Shown piece by piece: positions 23,417 through 34,412 of a DNA stretch of 64,000 nt (positions are counted from its first letter, which is position 1; each line of letters starts with the position of its first letter). The translations under genes and the position numbers were made by a program. The notes beneath the pieces are model-generated. The model saw only the letters and a program-made list of their open reading frames with translations. It made no database searches and was not told where the DNA came from. The stretch comes from Adenophora triphylla var. japonica (lineage: Eukaryota > Streptophyta > Magnoliopsida > Asterales > Campanulaceae), in NCBI GenBank assembly GCA_022495995.1, contig JAFEMH010000078.1, positions 248,001 through 312,000 of the forward strand, in the 5' to 3' direction.

Positions 23417-25325
23417 TTCATTAATTCGTCCCATTACAACAAGTAAATTTTATTTTTATTTTTCTTTTCATATGTCTCATAATATGTGATACAAGCCAAA
23501 ATAAAATAATTAGTTGTTACTATTAATTATTTATTTAATGCGTTTCACTTGTTTATTTATAACAATAATTTAATTATTATTTTTTATCCCATTTTTTTTA
23601 ATACTTACTTTTTATACTTTCAACGTTTCTTCATTGTTAATACTATACTACTTTTCTTAATTTTCGGTAATTTAATTTTGATTTCAATGTCAAGGAACTG
23701 GACTGAGGAATTTTTTGAATAACAAATAGTGATGTTGGGTTGAAGTATACGTGTCGTGGGGTGAGACAGGAAATTTTGAAGCGAAATTCTGTCGGTAACA
23801 GTACATTTTTTATTCTTTTTTTCTTTTCAACTTCATTAACCGTATAATGTATTCTCCTTTTTCGTCCATTTGGACAAGATAATTAAGCAAAATCGAGATA
23901 AAAAAACAAATATTGTGACTATGAAAATTAAAATAAAAAAAATTATGAATTAGAAAAATAATAAATTGATTGATGTTATAAGTATAAAAATAAAGTAAAA
24001 AAGAGAATAAGTGTAAGAAATAGCGATTTTTTTTTGACATTTTGAATAATCCATTTAAAAATAGAACAGCATAAAAAGGAGATAAATTCAATTTTATTAG
24101 AATAATAATTAGAAGTCTCTTTCAGAAATACTTTTGCAATAATTGCACGGAATGAAGGTCATAGGTAAAACGAAAGTAAAGTGATCTCTTATTTTAAGAT
24201 TGATTAAAAGAAAATTTAATTTAATTGGATATCCTATAATATACTCTCTCCGTTCTGGTTAGTGTTCTTAATTATTTTGCACGCTTATTAAAAAATCAGC
24301 ACAAAATTGGCTCAAACATAATAGTGAGTAAAGAATATAATTGTCAATTCATAAATCAAATCAAGTGGATTAAGAGTAGATAGGTAAGTAATGAATTTTT
24401 TGTAATATATGAATTTTATGGGGATATGATTGTCCAAAAACTGTTCATATTTTACAATTTAAGGAATTAAACAACGAGTTGATCTTGTTAAAAAAAGCAT
24501 TTTTCCTAGTGAATAGGAAAAAAGTGTTTTTGAACCTGACTAAACCAGACCGGTGACATTTTATGAATAATTTATATTTCTTTTAAAATGCGTATTGACA
24601 TTTTTGTAAATACCATGGACTTGGTGTGCAGTGTCAGTGTAAATTATAAGAAATGTCGGTATTAGTTAGAATAAGTATTAGCATATGTATTTGATACTCA
24701 AAAACAATATTACTGACACTCAAAAACACTAACACTAACATTAAAATGATATAACCATCATTAGTTATAAGGAGTGTCAGCGTATTTGTTTTACTACTAT
24801 AAGTGATTGTGTTATTGGGCTCGTGAGCTAAAACTGACGTAACTTTTGACTCGGAATGACAGATGAAACGCACAACATATCAAATCGAATGAAATTTCGA
24901 AACCTACTAAAGTGACGGCCTTCAACTCATGAAATAGTGTTTATAAACCCTAAAAGACGCCATTTAGACTCTCAAATGGGTTTTTGAAGTTTTTGTTATT
25001 AAGTGGTAGAGCATGTGTTTTGATTGGTGCTAGGATATGAGTTCAAGAGTGTCAGTGCTAGTGTTAGTAGTGCCAACATCAGAGTTAACAACTATCAGCA
25101 TAAGTTGACAACTTCCATTATTTGCGAAAATGTCACAACACACGTTTTTTGAAAAGCGACAATTAATTACAAAATTGTAACCACATATGGTATAAAACAC
25201 GTTTTCCTAACCCTTTGGAAAAATGTGTTTTTTTCACATTTTTTGTTAAACAACTAAAAATCTTAAACTGTGACATATCAAAAAAGATAGCAAGAAAGTT
25301 AAATTGAGATGGAATGAGTACTAAA
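23417..25325. other. Intergenic, no gene seen
   Basis: About 1.9 kb of AT-rich DNA. A lone Stowaway-type terminus (ATACTCTCTCCGTTCTGG) lies near 24240 without a convincing partner. GTGTCAG/CTGACAC motifs recur between 24630 and 25080 but form no regular array. Confidence 0.4.
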
Positions 25326-25581
25326 TACTCCCTCTATCCCACTCGATAATATGCAAACTTTCATTTTGGGGTCCCATTTGAAAAGACATACTTCAAAATG
25401 GAAACATTTTAATATTGCTTTATTTTTTATACTCTCACACTCATAATAATTATTCACTTACTATTATCTACCTCAAATTCTCTCTCCTACTTCACTTTTC
25501 ATACTCACAACACTTGCACTATTCTTAATTTTCGTGCATAATTAATTTTGTTCATTTTTAGATGGGCGCGAAGGGAGTGTA
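25326..25581. mobile_element. Diverged Stowaway-like MITE
   Basis: Left end TACTCCCTCTATCCCACTCG, right end GGGCGCGAAGGGAGTGTA; an older, mismatched pair of the same terminus. Its right end directly abuts the element that follows. Confidence 0.65.
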
Positions 25582-26594
25582 AATGGTTCGGTTTGGGAAA
25601 ATTTACGGTACGAGTCACTAGTCATCGGCTTGAAAAAATTCCAAACCGAATCGAAACATAAAAAAATTCAAACTGAACCAAACCTAACCAAACCAAACCA
25701 AACCTCTATGGTTTGGTTCGATTTGGTTCAAACCGTGATTCAATTATGGGGTTCAAACCATGATTTATAATACGGTTCAAACCACGATTTAGACTGCAAC
25801 TCATTTTCATATTTGTTTAAATTTTTCGTGATCGCGTGAAAGAGCGAAATATGCAGATGTTTAAGAGGAAAGTCGGAGAAAGAGAGAGAATAGAGGAAGA
25901 TAGAGGCCGAAGTAAGAAAAATACTTTACAATGTCGATCGTGTAGAGAACTTTATTATTTATTCAGTACGAAAATATTAAATAAGATACAAAAATGGGGT
26001 GGGTTCAGATTAGTTTATCTAATGTGGTTTAATCTGGTGGTTTGGTTAATCGGTTTGGTCTCGCTGTTCAGTTTGATGGTTCGTTCTCGCGTCTCAAACC
26101 GCGGCTTGATTTGATTCAGTTCGATTTGATTTGATTTGAAAGGGTCAGATCACAAATCAAATTGAGCCACGCGGTTTGCCAAGATAGAGGCCGAAGTAAG
26201 AAAAACACTTTACAATGTCGATCGTGTAGAGAACTTTATTATTTATTCAGTATGAAAATATTAAATAAGATACAAAAATGGGGTGGGTTCAGATTAGTTT
26301 ATCTAATGTGGTTTAATCTGGTGGTTTGGTTAATCGGTTTGGTCTCGCTGTTCAGTTTGATGGTTCGTTCTCGCGTCTCAAACCGCGGCTTGATTTGATT
26401 CAGTTCGGTTTGATTTGATTTGGAAGGGTCGACCACAAATCAAATTGAGCCATGTGATTTGCCAATATTTAAGAATTGAGATCGAACTGAACTGAACCAT
26501 TTATATTTAAAAACAAAATCAAACTGTATAATTTAATTCGATTCAATTCGCTGTTGAATTGCGGTATGAACCGAACCACTTATTATTATGCCCC
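25582..26594. mobile_element. hAT-like nonautonomous element with AACCGAACC motifs
   Basis: The left end has GTAAATGGTTCGGTTTGG and the right end is ...GAACCGAACCACTTATTATTATG, inverted versions of A-x-GGTTCGGT. The interior is full of AAACC/GGTTT words and holds a 284-bp tandem duplication. No coding capacity. Boundaries are approximate. Confidence 0.45.
25898..26466. repeat. 284-bp tandem duplication (two copies)
   Basis: Copy 1 about 25898-26181 and copy 2 about 26182-26466, both starting AAGATAGAGGCCGAAG; they are nearly identical, with only a few substitutions. The same short peptide frame appears in both, which is why it looks open; it is not a gene. Confidence 0.9.
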
Positions 26595-26901
26595 TACTTC
26601 CCATTCATAACATCTATTTGTTTTATTTTTTTTTTAATCAGTCTTTCTAATTTTCGTTCGCTCTTTATTTTGTAAACATAGTATGGACATATAAGTTGAA
26701 AAATTAAAAGCTAAAATAAAAATTAAATGGAACCTCCTGGACTATTGGACTAGGTAATGATAGTGCTATATCAACGTGGCTTTTTTCTATAATATTTAAA
26801 TAGGTAATATTAAAATCTAAAATAAAAAAAGTTGTGATGGATTGAAAGTGTCGTAAGTGCTAAATTATAAAGAAGCACTAAATGTGTAATAGGCACTCAC
26901 C
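26595..26901. other. Intergenic, no gene seen
   Basis: AT-rich, nothing recognised. Confidence 0.4.
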
Positions 26902-27505
26902 TACTCCCTCCGTCCCGCTCGAACTCCCTCCGTTCAACTTGAAGGGGTAAAGTTTTTGCCTTTTATATGAAAATTAAAAAAAAGTGATATAGAAAAGAGA
27001 AAAAATATACTCCCTCCGTCCCAGCGAAAGAGTCGGTAAATTTGTCCGACACGCAAAATAAGAAATGTGATGTAGGAAAGAGAAAAAGTTTAAATGTTGT
27101 GAGTATGAAAAATTAAATAGGAGAGAGAATGAGTGGGAGGTGATGTAAGAAAGATAATGTTGTGAGTGTAAAAGTAAAGTAGGAGAGAGAATGAGTGGAG
27201 AGAATAGTGATTTAAGGTTTCCTTTTTGGGAAAGTGGCTTTTTAAATGGGACGCCCAAAAAGGATATAAATGGCTCTTTCGCTGGGACGGAGGGAGTATA
27301 ATAAATTATATGTTGTGAGTATGAAAAGTGATGTAGAAAAGAAAAAGTGGGGTAGGAAATAATTAGTGAATATTTATTGTGAATATAACAAGTGAGTCCC
27401 ACAAATAAAGAAGTAATAAAAAACTTTCTATTTTTGGATTGTGCCCTTTCAAATAGAATGCCCAAAAAGGAAATTTGTGTCTTTTCGAACGGGACGAAGG
27501 GAGTA
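26902..27505. mobile_element. Stowaway-like MITE carrying a second one
   Basis: Outer ends TACTCCCTCCGTCCCGCTCG and CGAACGGGACGAAGGGAGTA pair as an inverted repeat. The outer sequence is interrupted at 27008 by another complete element and resumes at 27299. A 163-codon minus-strand open frame across both is fortuitous. Confidence 0.8.
27008..27298. mobile_element. Stowaway-like MITE nested in another
   Basis: TACTCCCTCCGTCCCAGCG to CGCTGGGACGGAGGGAGTA, with TA at both edges, inserted at a TA of the outer element. Same family as the copies at 903 and 23117. Confidence 0.92.
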
Positions 27506-27966
27506 TAGATTTCTTCAACTCAACCACTTTAATCGCTTTATACAGAAAATTCTATTTTTTTGTATTGTTACTACTAATACGAATACGAATGATGTTTGAA
27601 CAATAATTACAATCTGAATTAAATATATTAATATAAATTTATAATTTATACATCATTAACATAACTATTAATAACAAGTTTTATATTTATATTAAAATAA
27701 TTATTTAAAATATATTTATAATAATTATAAAAAGTAAAAAGATTATTTTAAAACGGAGAAAATAATAAAAACTAAAAAAGGGTGTGGGTCAAGTGACATA
27801 AATACACCATGCTTTTCAGTCAGATGATTACGTCGTATAGTACTTACTATTCACCTACCGAGTGAGTATATACAAATAATAATACAAAATTCAGCATATT
27901 AAACACGGCCGCTCCCCTTCAGTGTTTTCTTTTCTTGATTGAATAATTTCTTATTTTATTAATTAA
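27506..27966. other. Intergenic, no gene seen
   Basis: Very AT-rich; no coding signal or bounded repeat. Confidence 0.4.
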
Positions 27967-28140
27967 CTAGCCTAAGCTCGCATTCCGGCCCGGCGCCACG
28001 TTTTTTTTTTTTTTTTTTTTAATATTTTTTTTTAAGGGCGAAATGGAAAAATGACAAAAAAATGAGGGCAAAATGAGAATTTCCCCCCTTGGAACTGTTC
28101 ATAGAACTGTTCAAAAGGGGGTTTCCATTTATAATATAGA
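27967..28140 (-). mobile_element. Short nonautonomous Helitron
   Basis: On the minus strand it starts TCTATATTATAAATGG and ends AGGCTAG, inserted between A and T (A|TC...CTAG|T), the Helitron signature. A GC-rich segment (GGCGCCGGGCC) lies just before the CTAG end. A similar 5' end occurs at 58737 on the plus strand. 174 bp, no coding capacity. Confidence 0.65.
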
Positions 28141-28609
28141 TATTGTTCCGTTAACTTTGTCACACATTAATTTGGACTATTTTCTTTCTACAACAACGGC
28201 TATATTTTTATTTTAGGACTATGCTATTTACGGAGAGTGACATTTTGCGCCTTCCCATTACTAATTTTGTAAGTATTCCCCCTCTCTCTCTCTCTGAATG
28301 AGATGTTCCGGTATATACAAATAATACAAAAACAGAGCTACAATATTTTATCATCCTAATCAAAATGACCATAAAAGTCAAACCTGATCTCTTCAAGCAG
28401 AACTAACATTATCAACCAACAGGCTCATTTGGTTTTAAACGTTCAAGTTGTGCCTTGATATGTTGGTTAAAAGGCGCAACCTGCACCGTACCAGGAAGAG
28501 TGTGTGTCCAGGAAACATAAAGACCAGGAGTTATGTAATGCGTACCCAATCTTTTGATTTTTAGGCATGAGAAGTGAGAACCATCAAATTGTGGTCTTCT
28601 TTTCCGAGC
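28141..28609. other. 3' flank of the AVT6-like gene
   Basis: Presumed 3' UTR and downstream sequence of the minus-strand transporter gene; a CT run lies near 28282-28296. No other gene seen. Confidence 0.45.
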
Positions 28610-28748
28610 TTAACTTTCTAGAATTCTCTCATTGTTGAAGAAGCTGTAAATATCGCTGGAGATGGCCACGGCACTTGATGATACAGCTAAAATTAGCATC
28701 ACCCACGACACTAGTCTGTCCTTCTTTGTCGCAATTCCATGAGTGTCC
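28610..28748 (-). CDS. AVT6: AVT6-like gene, exon 5
   Basis: 139 bp with acceptor ATGCAG|. Encodes RDTHGIATKKDRLVSWVM and the last membrane segment, ending ERILES before TAA at 28610-28612. Confidence 0.92.
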
Positions 28749-28907
28749 CTGCATTAACATGAACAGGCATGCAAACATTATCTTCCTGCAATTTTCAGTA
28801 AATTTACTTTAAAAACCTGGACTTTTTGAGGGAATTGTCGTAAATTTACTCTAAAACATTACGGAAGGGGTGTTTTCTACCGCTGAGGTTTGTATGGGTG
28901 TACTCAC

Positions 28908-29373
28908 CTAAGGGCAACAGCAGCTGGAAAGATGAAGCCAACAGAGACAGTAGCAGTGGCACCCGTAAACTGAAATGCATCCCAGATGCTTGGCACAAAA
29001 TTTGCTCCCAGAAAAATGAATCCCATGAGAATGGTTGTTAATGAGAAGAATCTTCGGTTGTCAAAAGTAATTGGAATTTTGTAGGGGAAAAGAAGGCCAT
29101 CAACATTTAGGCGAAGTGAAAAGAAGACAATAGGAAATACAAGCATTAGATGAATGCAATAGCTCACTCTTACTGCATCGTTTAGTAAAGAGCTATATGG
29201 GATCCCTAGATTGCCATCGAAATTGGCAAGTATATCATCCATTGTGTGATCGCCAAAGAGGAGAAATCCAAAGAAGCTGGTTGCTACATAGACGGAAGAA
29301 CACAATGTAATTGACGTTCGAACTATAGATTTCATCTGGCCAGGTTCCTTTAGCTCATTCTCTATTGGGTGTA
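28908..29373 (-). CDS. AVT6: AVT6-like gene, exon 4
   Basis: 466 bp with acceptor TTGCAG| and donor |GTGAGT. Encodes IHPIENELKEPGQMKSIVR through SVYVATSFFGFLLFGD, ANFDGNLGIPY and FVPSIWDAFQFTGATA to PAAVAL, the most conserved part of the transporter. Confidence 0.94.
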
Positions 29374-29479
29374 CTGCAAAATTCATTGGAAACAGGAGAA
29401 GAAAAAAGAAATTAGTTCCATCCATTATAGAGCTCAGTTCATAGAGACTAGTTGAGCTGTTATAGGAGTAGAAACTTAC

Positions 29480-29683
29480 TGTTGTGGTGGCAGATATAGG
29501 CGGTAACAAGAATGGGAACACAAGTGAAAAGCTTCCAGAAAGAAGCTTGATCAACAATTTCAGGGTGCAATCGGGGCATTCCAATGCTTCCGTTAATCAA
29601 TTTCATCATAGCAACTCCCGCAGTTATCACCACAAAAACAACAGCTAACCCCACTGACAAGGCTGAAGTGAATCTCAATGAAT
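29480..29683 (-). CDS. AVT6: AVT6-like gene, exon 3
   Basis: 204 bp with canonical acceptor TTAG| and donor |GTAAGT. Encodes DSLRFTSALSVGLAVVFVV through MPRLHPEIVDQASFWKLF to AYICHHN, covering middle membrane segments. Confidence 0.93.
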
Positions 29684-30956
29684 CTAACACCATGCGGAAT
29701 TGAAATCAATAAACAACAATAAAATAAAAATAAATTTAGAACACAGCATTGTACATTTAGTTGAAAGGAAGCATAGGGAACGTACACTGACACCTAGTTT
29801 CAAATGGTCATTCATTTTGGGACAAAACAAGACATTCAATTTGGGACGGAGGGAGTACAAAATTGCAACGTTGGACCCAAAATTGCCAACAGTTAAACTT
29901 CGAGGCCTCAATGACTTTCTCAAGGAACCTTTACAAACTAAAATGCAATTAACCTTTTTCTTTTAGATAGTTTAAAACAGCAGTGGTTAAATTACCATAC
30001 AAGCCTTTAGATACCCCAAGGGAATGTCATCTACACTTATCAGCTATATATCTTATTCATGTGTTCTCATAGGAAATTTGGAAACATGCCAGACATTTTT
30101 AGAGCAAAAATGGTGGTAATCAGCCTTGTGAGTCAATTGAATCAACGTGTGCTTGTGATCAATATGACCTAGCTTAAGAGAAGCCTTGAGATTAAACTTG
30201 CTGAATTCCATCATATGTTTCCCACAAGAGTTCGAGAAAAAGGTTCCGCAAATGAAGCACTCGCTTCCTTGGACAGTTGAACCGTGGGAACACCTTTAGA
30301 GGTTGATGAAGGAAGAAGGTGCACATAAATGGGGGTTGGAGGAGTGATGGCTTGAAAAAGAGATGCAAAACTCTTTGTATTGGATGGAGAGGTCGGATTA
30401 TGGGAGAGGGCTATATATGTTCCATTTGACAAGTCAAACATTTTAAAAATGTAGTTGACCAAGGGTACAAACAAATAAAGCTACACTCTTACAAAGTTTA
30501 ACTTGTTTGTGTTTACCTTTCTTTAGCTAACAAGCCTAAAGATTTTTCTCTAAAAGTTGCATAATAATATAAGCTTACAATTTCTGCAAAGTTCCCTTAT
30601 CAGGCATAACTTGATTTATCTATTTAGTATTTGATTTTATCAATTCTTTTATTCGGAACGAGTTCATTTACACTCCAGTAATGTAGAAAGTCTTTGTGCC
30701 ATTTTCCTTGTTTGAAATCACAAATCTTTCCAGGAAGGTCTCTTAGTATTCTCTCAGTAATCAAGAGTTCATATCCCTTTCAGTCCACACTCCACAGCTA
30801 AGTCATAAACTGACTTAAAATAATCCCTACCAATATTAAGCTAATTAATGATGTTAGGATTGGAGCATATGATCATACCAACCAAAAAAGGAGTTTGTTT
30901 GTGCACGTAAGAGGTTCAAGTGAGAAATTAAACATCCTATATTAGAGGAAACTCAC
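29684..30956. other. AVT6-like intron 2
   Basis: 1.27-kb intron. Near 29815-29858 there is a single Stowaway-type end (GGGACGGAGGGAGTAC) without a clear partner. It also holds the coding-like scrap at 30211-30474. Confidence 0.7.
30211..30474 (-). pseudogene. Possible LINE/DUF4283-type fragment in intron 2
   Basis: An open frame of 87 codons. KSFASLF at the start of the block and PTVQLSKEASASFAEPFSRT then LVGNI at its end resemble the opening of DUF4283 domains found in plant LINE ORF1 proteins (S-F-A...V-x-x-x-K-E...A-x-P-F-x-x-T-L-V-G-x). This is from memory and weak. No other LINE parts are seen. Confidence 0.35.
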
Positions 30957-31005
30957 CTACGCGTTTGAAGGATATCAGAGGGGCAAACACAACGAGGGTT
31001 GTTAG
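30957..31005 (-). CDS. AVT6: AVT6-like gene, exon 2 downstream part
   Basis: Resumes on the other side of Copia-1 after the duplicated GTTAG with LVVFAPLISFKRV, the family's conserved continuation of exon 2, and ends at donor |GTGAGT (30956). Cut off from the upstream part by 4.77 kb. Confidence 0.92.
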
Positions 31006-31218
31006 TGATAGACAGAGGAAAAACACTTGGAACAAGCTGTGATTTTATTGATAATAAATCTGAATATATATAGTGTTTACATGGAGCTATTCTAGGAATA
31101 AGATTACAACAAATATTCTACAATATTATCTAAATATAAACAGATAACTATGGAATGAGTATAAATCTAATTGTGGAGAATATCTGGTGGATCTTCATCA
31201 ATATCTTTAGTGTTATCA
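31006..31218 (-). repeat. Copia-1 3' LTR
   Basis: 213 bp. The pol reading frame enters this LTR and stops at 31167. Confidence 0.95.
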
Positions 31219-34200
31219 TGCCCCCGCAAGATGGACGACCGTGTAGAAAGTCCAATCTTGGAAATTAATTCAAGGAATCGAGTACGCGGTAGAGCCTTGG
31301 TCAGAGCGTCTGCCAACTGATCATTCCCAGATATGTGTGAAATCCGCAACTGTTGAGATTGAACATGTTCCCGTACAAAGTGATAATCAAGAGCTAGGTG
31401 CTTCATCTTTGAATGAAACTTGGGATTCGCAGCGACATAGGTAGCTCCCAAGTTGTCGCAGTAGATGACAGGAGGTCCAGGAATACTGACCGCTAGTTCT
31501 CGAAGCAAGTTTTGGAGCCAAAGCACTTCAGCAGTGGTGGCAGCCATTGCTCTATACTCAGCTTCTGTAGATGATCGGGCAATTGTGCGTTGCTTGCGAG
31601 AACTCCAGGAGATGGGATTGCGACCAAGGTAGACAACAAAACCAGTGGTAGAGATGTAGTTGTCAGGATCACCTGCCCAATCAGCATCTGTGAATGCATG
31701 TAGAGAGGCAGGAGAGTTGCTGCGAAGAAGAAGCCCGTGAGTGCTAGTGCCAACCAAGTAACGAAGAACTCGTTTCAATGCCTTCAAGTGAAGATCAGTG
31801 GGAGCTTGAAGATATTGAGAGAGTCTGTTAACCACAAAAGAGAGATCAAACCGAGTGTGAGACAAGTATTGGAGAGACCCGACAATGGCTCTATATTCGG
31901 AGGGATCATGAAGAGGGATCCCGACCGAGCCGTGAGGGAGGATGCGGCACCGTGGGAGTGGGAACCGGATTTGCATCTAGCATGTTGGTCCGGGTAAGTA
32001 AGTCCATAATGTACTTGTGTTGACTCAGAAAAATACCATGAGAGTGAGGTATGACCTCAATACCAAGGAAATAGGACAAGGAGCCAAGGTCTTTGAGGGA
32101 GAACCGTGAAGCAAAGGAGGAGATGAATTCGTCAACAAAGGAGGAGTTAGAACCGTGATGACAATATCATCTACGTACACTAGGAGAAGGATGCAGCCTC
32201 GGCGTGTCCGAGGGTAAACAGAGATGAATCGACACACAATTGTGAAACCCAAATGCACGTAAGATAGTTGCGGAGTTCATTGTACCATGCACGAGGAGCT
32301 TGCTTTAAGCCATAAATGGCTTGGCGAAGCTTACATATGTGAGTGGGGTGAGAGGAACTTACAAACCCAGGAGGTTGTGCCATATAAACATCGTCTGTAA
32401 GAGAGCCTTGGAGAAAGGCATTGTTGATGTCAACTTTGTCGGAGGGCCGATCATTTGTGATAGCCGGTGATAGAAACAGTGCGGATGGTGGCGGCTTGAC
32501 AACCGGCCGAACGTCTCGGAGTAGTCAAGGCGGGCGTTGATGAAACCCTTTAGCAACCGGTCGAGCTTTGTGGCGATCGATGGAGCCATCGGGTTTGTAT
32601 TTGGTGCGGAAAATCCATTTGCATCCAACTAAGTTGTGAGATGGGTGCAGTGGTACAAGGTCCCAAGTGTGATTCCGTGTGAGAGCATCGTACTCATTAC
32701 GCATAGCCGCACGCCAAAGCGGGAATTTTGAGGGCTTGAGCAACGGTGTTTGGATCAGTGGTGGGTTGGGTAAGAGAGACATGGAGGTTGAGTTTGTTTA
32801 TTGGTTTTGTGATGTTGTTTTGAAGTCCAGTAGCAGTACATTTGTGGGTGGAATATCGGTTGTGGATGTAGTTGGGGTGAGGGAGGGAGTGGTGGAGGTA
32901 TTGGATGGTTGAGGGATGAGGCGGCCGCTTGGTGGGGTTGAGGCGCACGCCTCGGGCGAGACTTCGGGCGAGGCTAGGTGTGGTTGAGGCGGGCGCGTAG
33001 GGTTGTGTGAGGCGGGCGCTTGAGATGCCGTAGGTGTGGTCAAGGCGGGAGTGGGTTGGGGCGGACGCCTGGGGTTGGAGGTGGCGGGCGCCTCGCCTGG
33101 AAAACTTGCTGGGCCATTTGTTGGGGTTGGAAGGATGACAGGAAGGGAAGATGAGCACCATTCGGTGATGGTAGGGCTGGGAGTAGTGGCTGAGGTGGAT
33201 TTGGTGAAGGAAACTCGGTTTCAACAAATTGGACATCTTAGGAGACATAGATTTTGTGGGTTTTTGGGTCTAGGCAATAATAGGCGCTCTGAGTGGGGGA
33301 GTATCCAACAAATACACAGGGGGTAGAACGAGGTTCGAGTTTGTGTTTGGTGTATGGACGAAGCCACGGGTAGCAGACAACCAAAACCTGCGGAGTTTTT
33401 GGTAGTTAGGAGGATGGCCAAGAAGGACAAGGTGGGGAGATTTCATGTTGAGGGTGGGAGTTGGCATACGGTTTATGAGGTAGGCTGGCGTGACAAAGGC
33501 TAGGGGCCGTAGGTGAGAGACATATGAGAGTGGGTGAGTAAGGATAGGCCGGTTTCGACAATATGCCGATGGCGTCTCTCCGAGTACCCATTGTGTTCGG
33601 GTGTGTGGGGAGGGAGGTAAGGTGAGTAATACCATGAGAGACAAGGAGAGGATGAAGACCAACATATTCACCTCCATTATCACTAAAGATCGTGATGATG
33701 GGGCGATCAAGAATTTTTCAACTCTAGATTTGAATTCGTAAAAGACGGAGGTAGCATCATTTTTGTGTTTTAAGGGGTAAAGCCATATGTATTTTGAAAA
33801 ATGATCAACAAAGATTATATAGTATTTGAAACCATCGTAGGAGGTGATAGGAGATGACCACACATCACTATATAGAACATCAAGAGGACCACTAGAACAA
33901 ATGGAATTCTCATAAAAGGGAATTTTGTGACTTTTATTGCGGTGACATGAATTACAATTAAAGCTAGAACAACCGGGAATTTGTAAATTGAAACTACTAC
34001 TAAGGTGACGCACAATAGATTGAGACGGATGTCCTAAGCGATGATGCCACGTTGAAGCGGCGGAAGTGGAGATGGTATGAGCGGCGGGAGAGGAGGCGTC
34101 CATTCATAGATACCCGAGTTAGAACCGCCTTCCGTAAGAGTGATTCCCGTGCGAAGATCCTTCACAAGAAAAGAAGACGATGAGAAGGAGACAGAGCAAT

Positions 34201-34412
34201 TATTATCAAGACAAAATTTAGAGACGGACGAGAATGTTACGGGACACGAGAGGAGCACATAGAACATGATTAAGAGTAAATTTAGAGTTGGAGGTAAGGA
34301 GAGTGGTGGAACCGGTGTGGGTGATGGGAAGACCGGATCCATCGCCAATGAGAAGCTCGTCGGTCCCATCGTATGGTGAGTGAAGGGCTAGGTTGTTGAG
34401 GTCGTTGGTCAC
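31167..34412 (-). pseudogene. pol: Copia-1 pol, frameshifted
   Basis: Blocks in order: protease C-terminal half (34412-34218); GAG-pre-integrase WHHRLGHPS and the first catalytic integrase Asp in DVLYSDVWSSP (34103 on); RT with GCKWIFRTKYKPDGS and KARPVAKGF (32782-32525), AIYGLKQAPRAWYNEL (32383 on) and LLVYVDDIV; RNase H with [17 protein letters not shown] and [11 protein letters not shown] (31976-31167). Frame changes occur near 34110, 33700, 33270, 32525, 32390 and 32030. Several sit at CCGG/CCGCC-type positions where one C or G seems to be lacking. Confidence 0.88.

Noticed and set aside
24630..25080. Repeated GTGTCAG/CTGACAC words as a possible array
   Set aside because: Spacing is irregular and flanks are unrelated; no defined unit could be drawn. 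No CRISPR-type array is expected or seen.
26974..27465. 163-codon minus-strand open frame
   Set aside because: It spans two nested Stowaway elements; its hydrophobic peptide is just the translation of their TC-rich arms.
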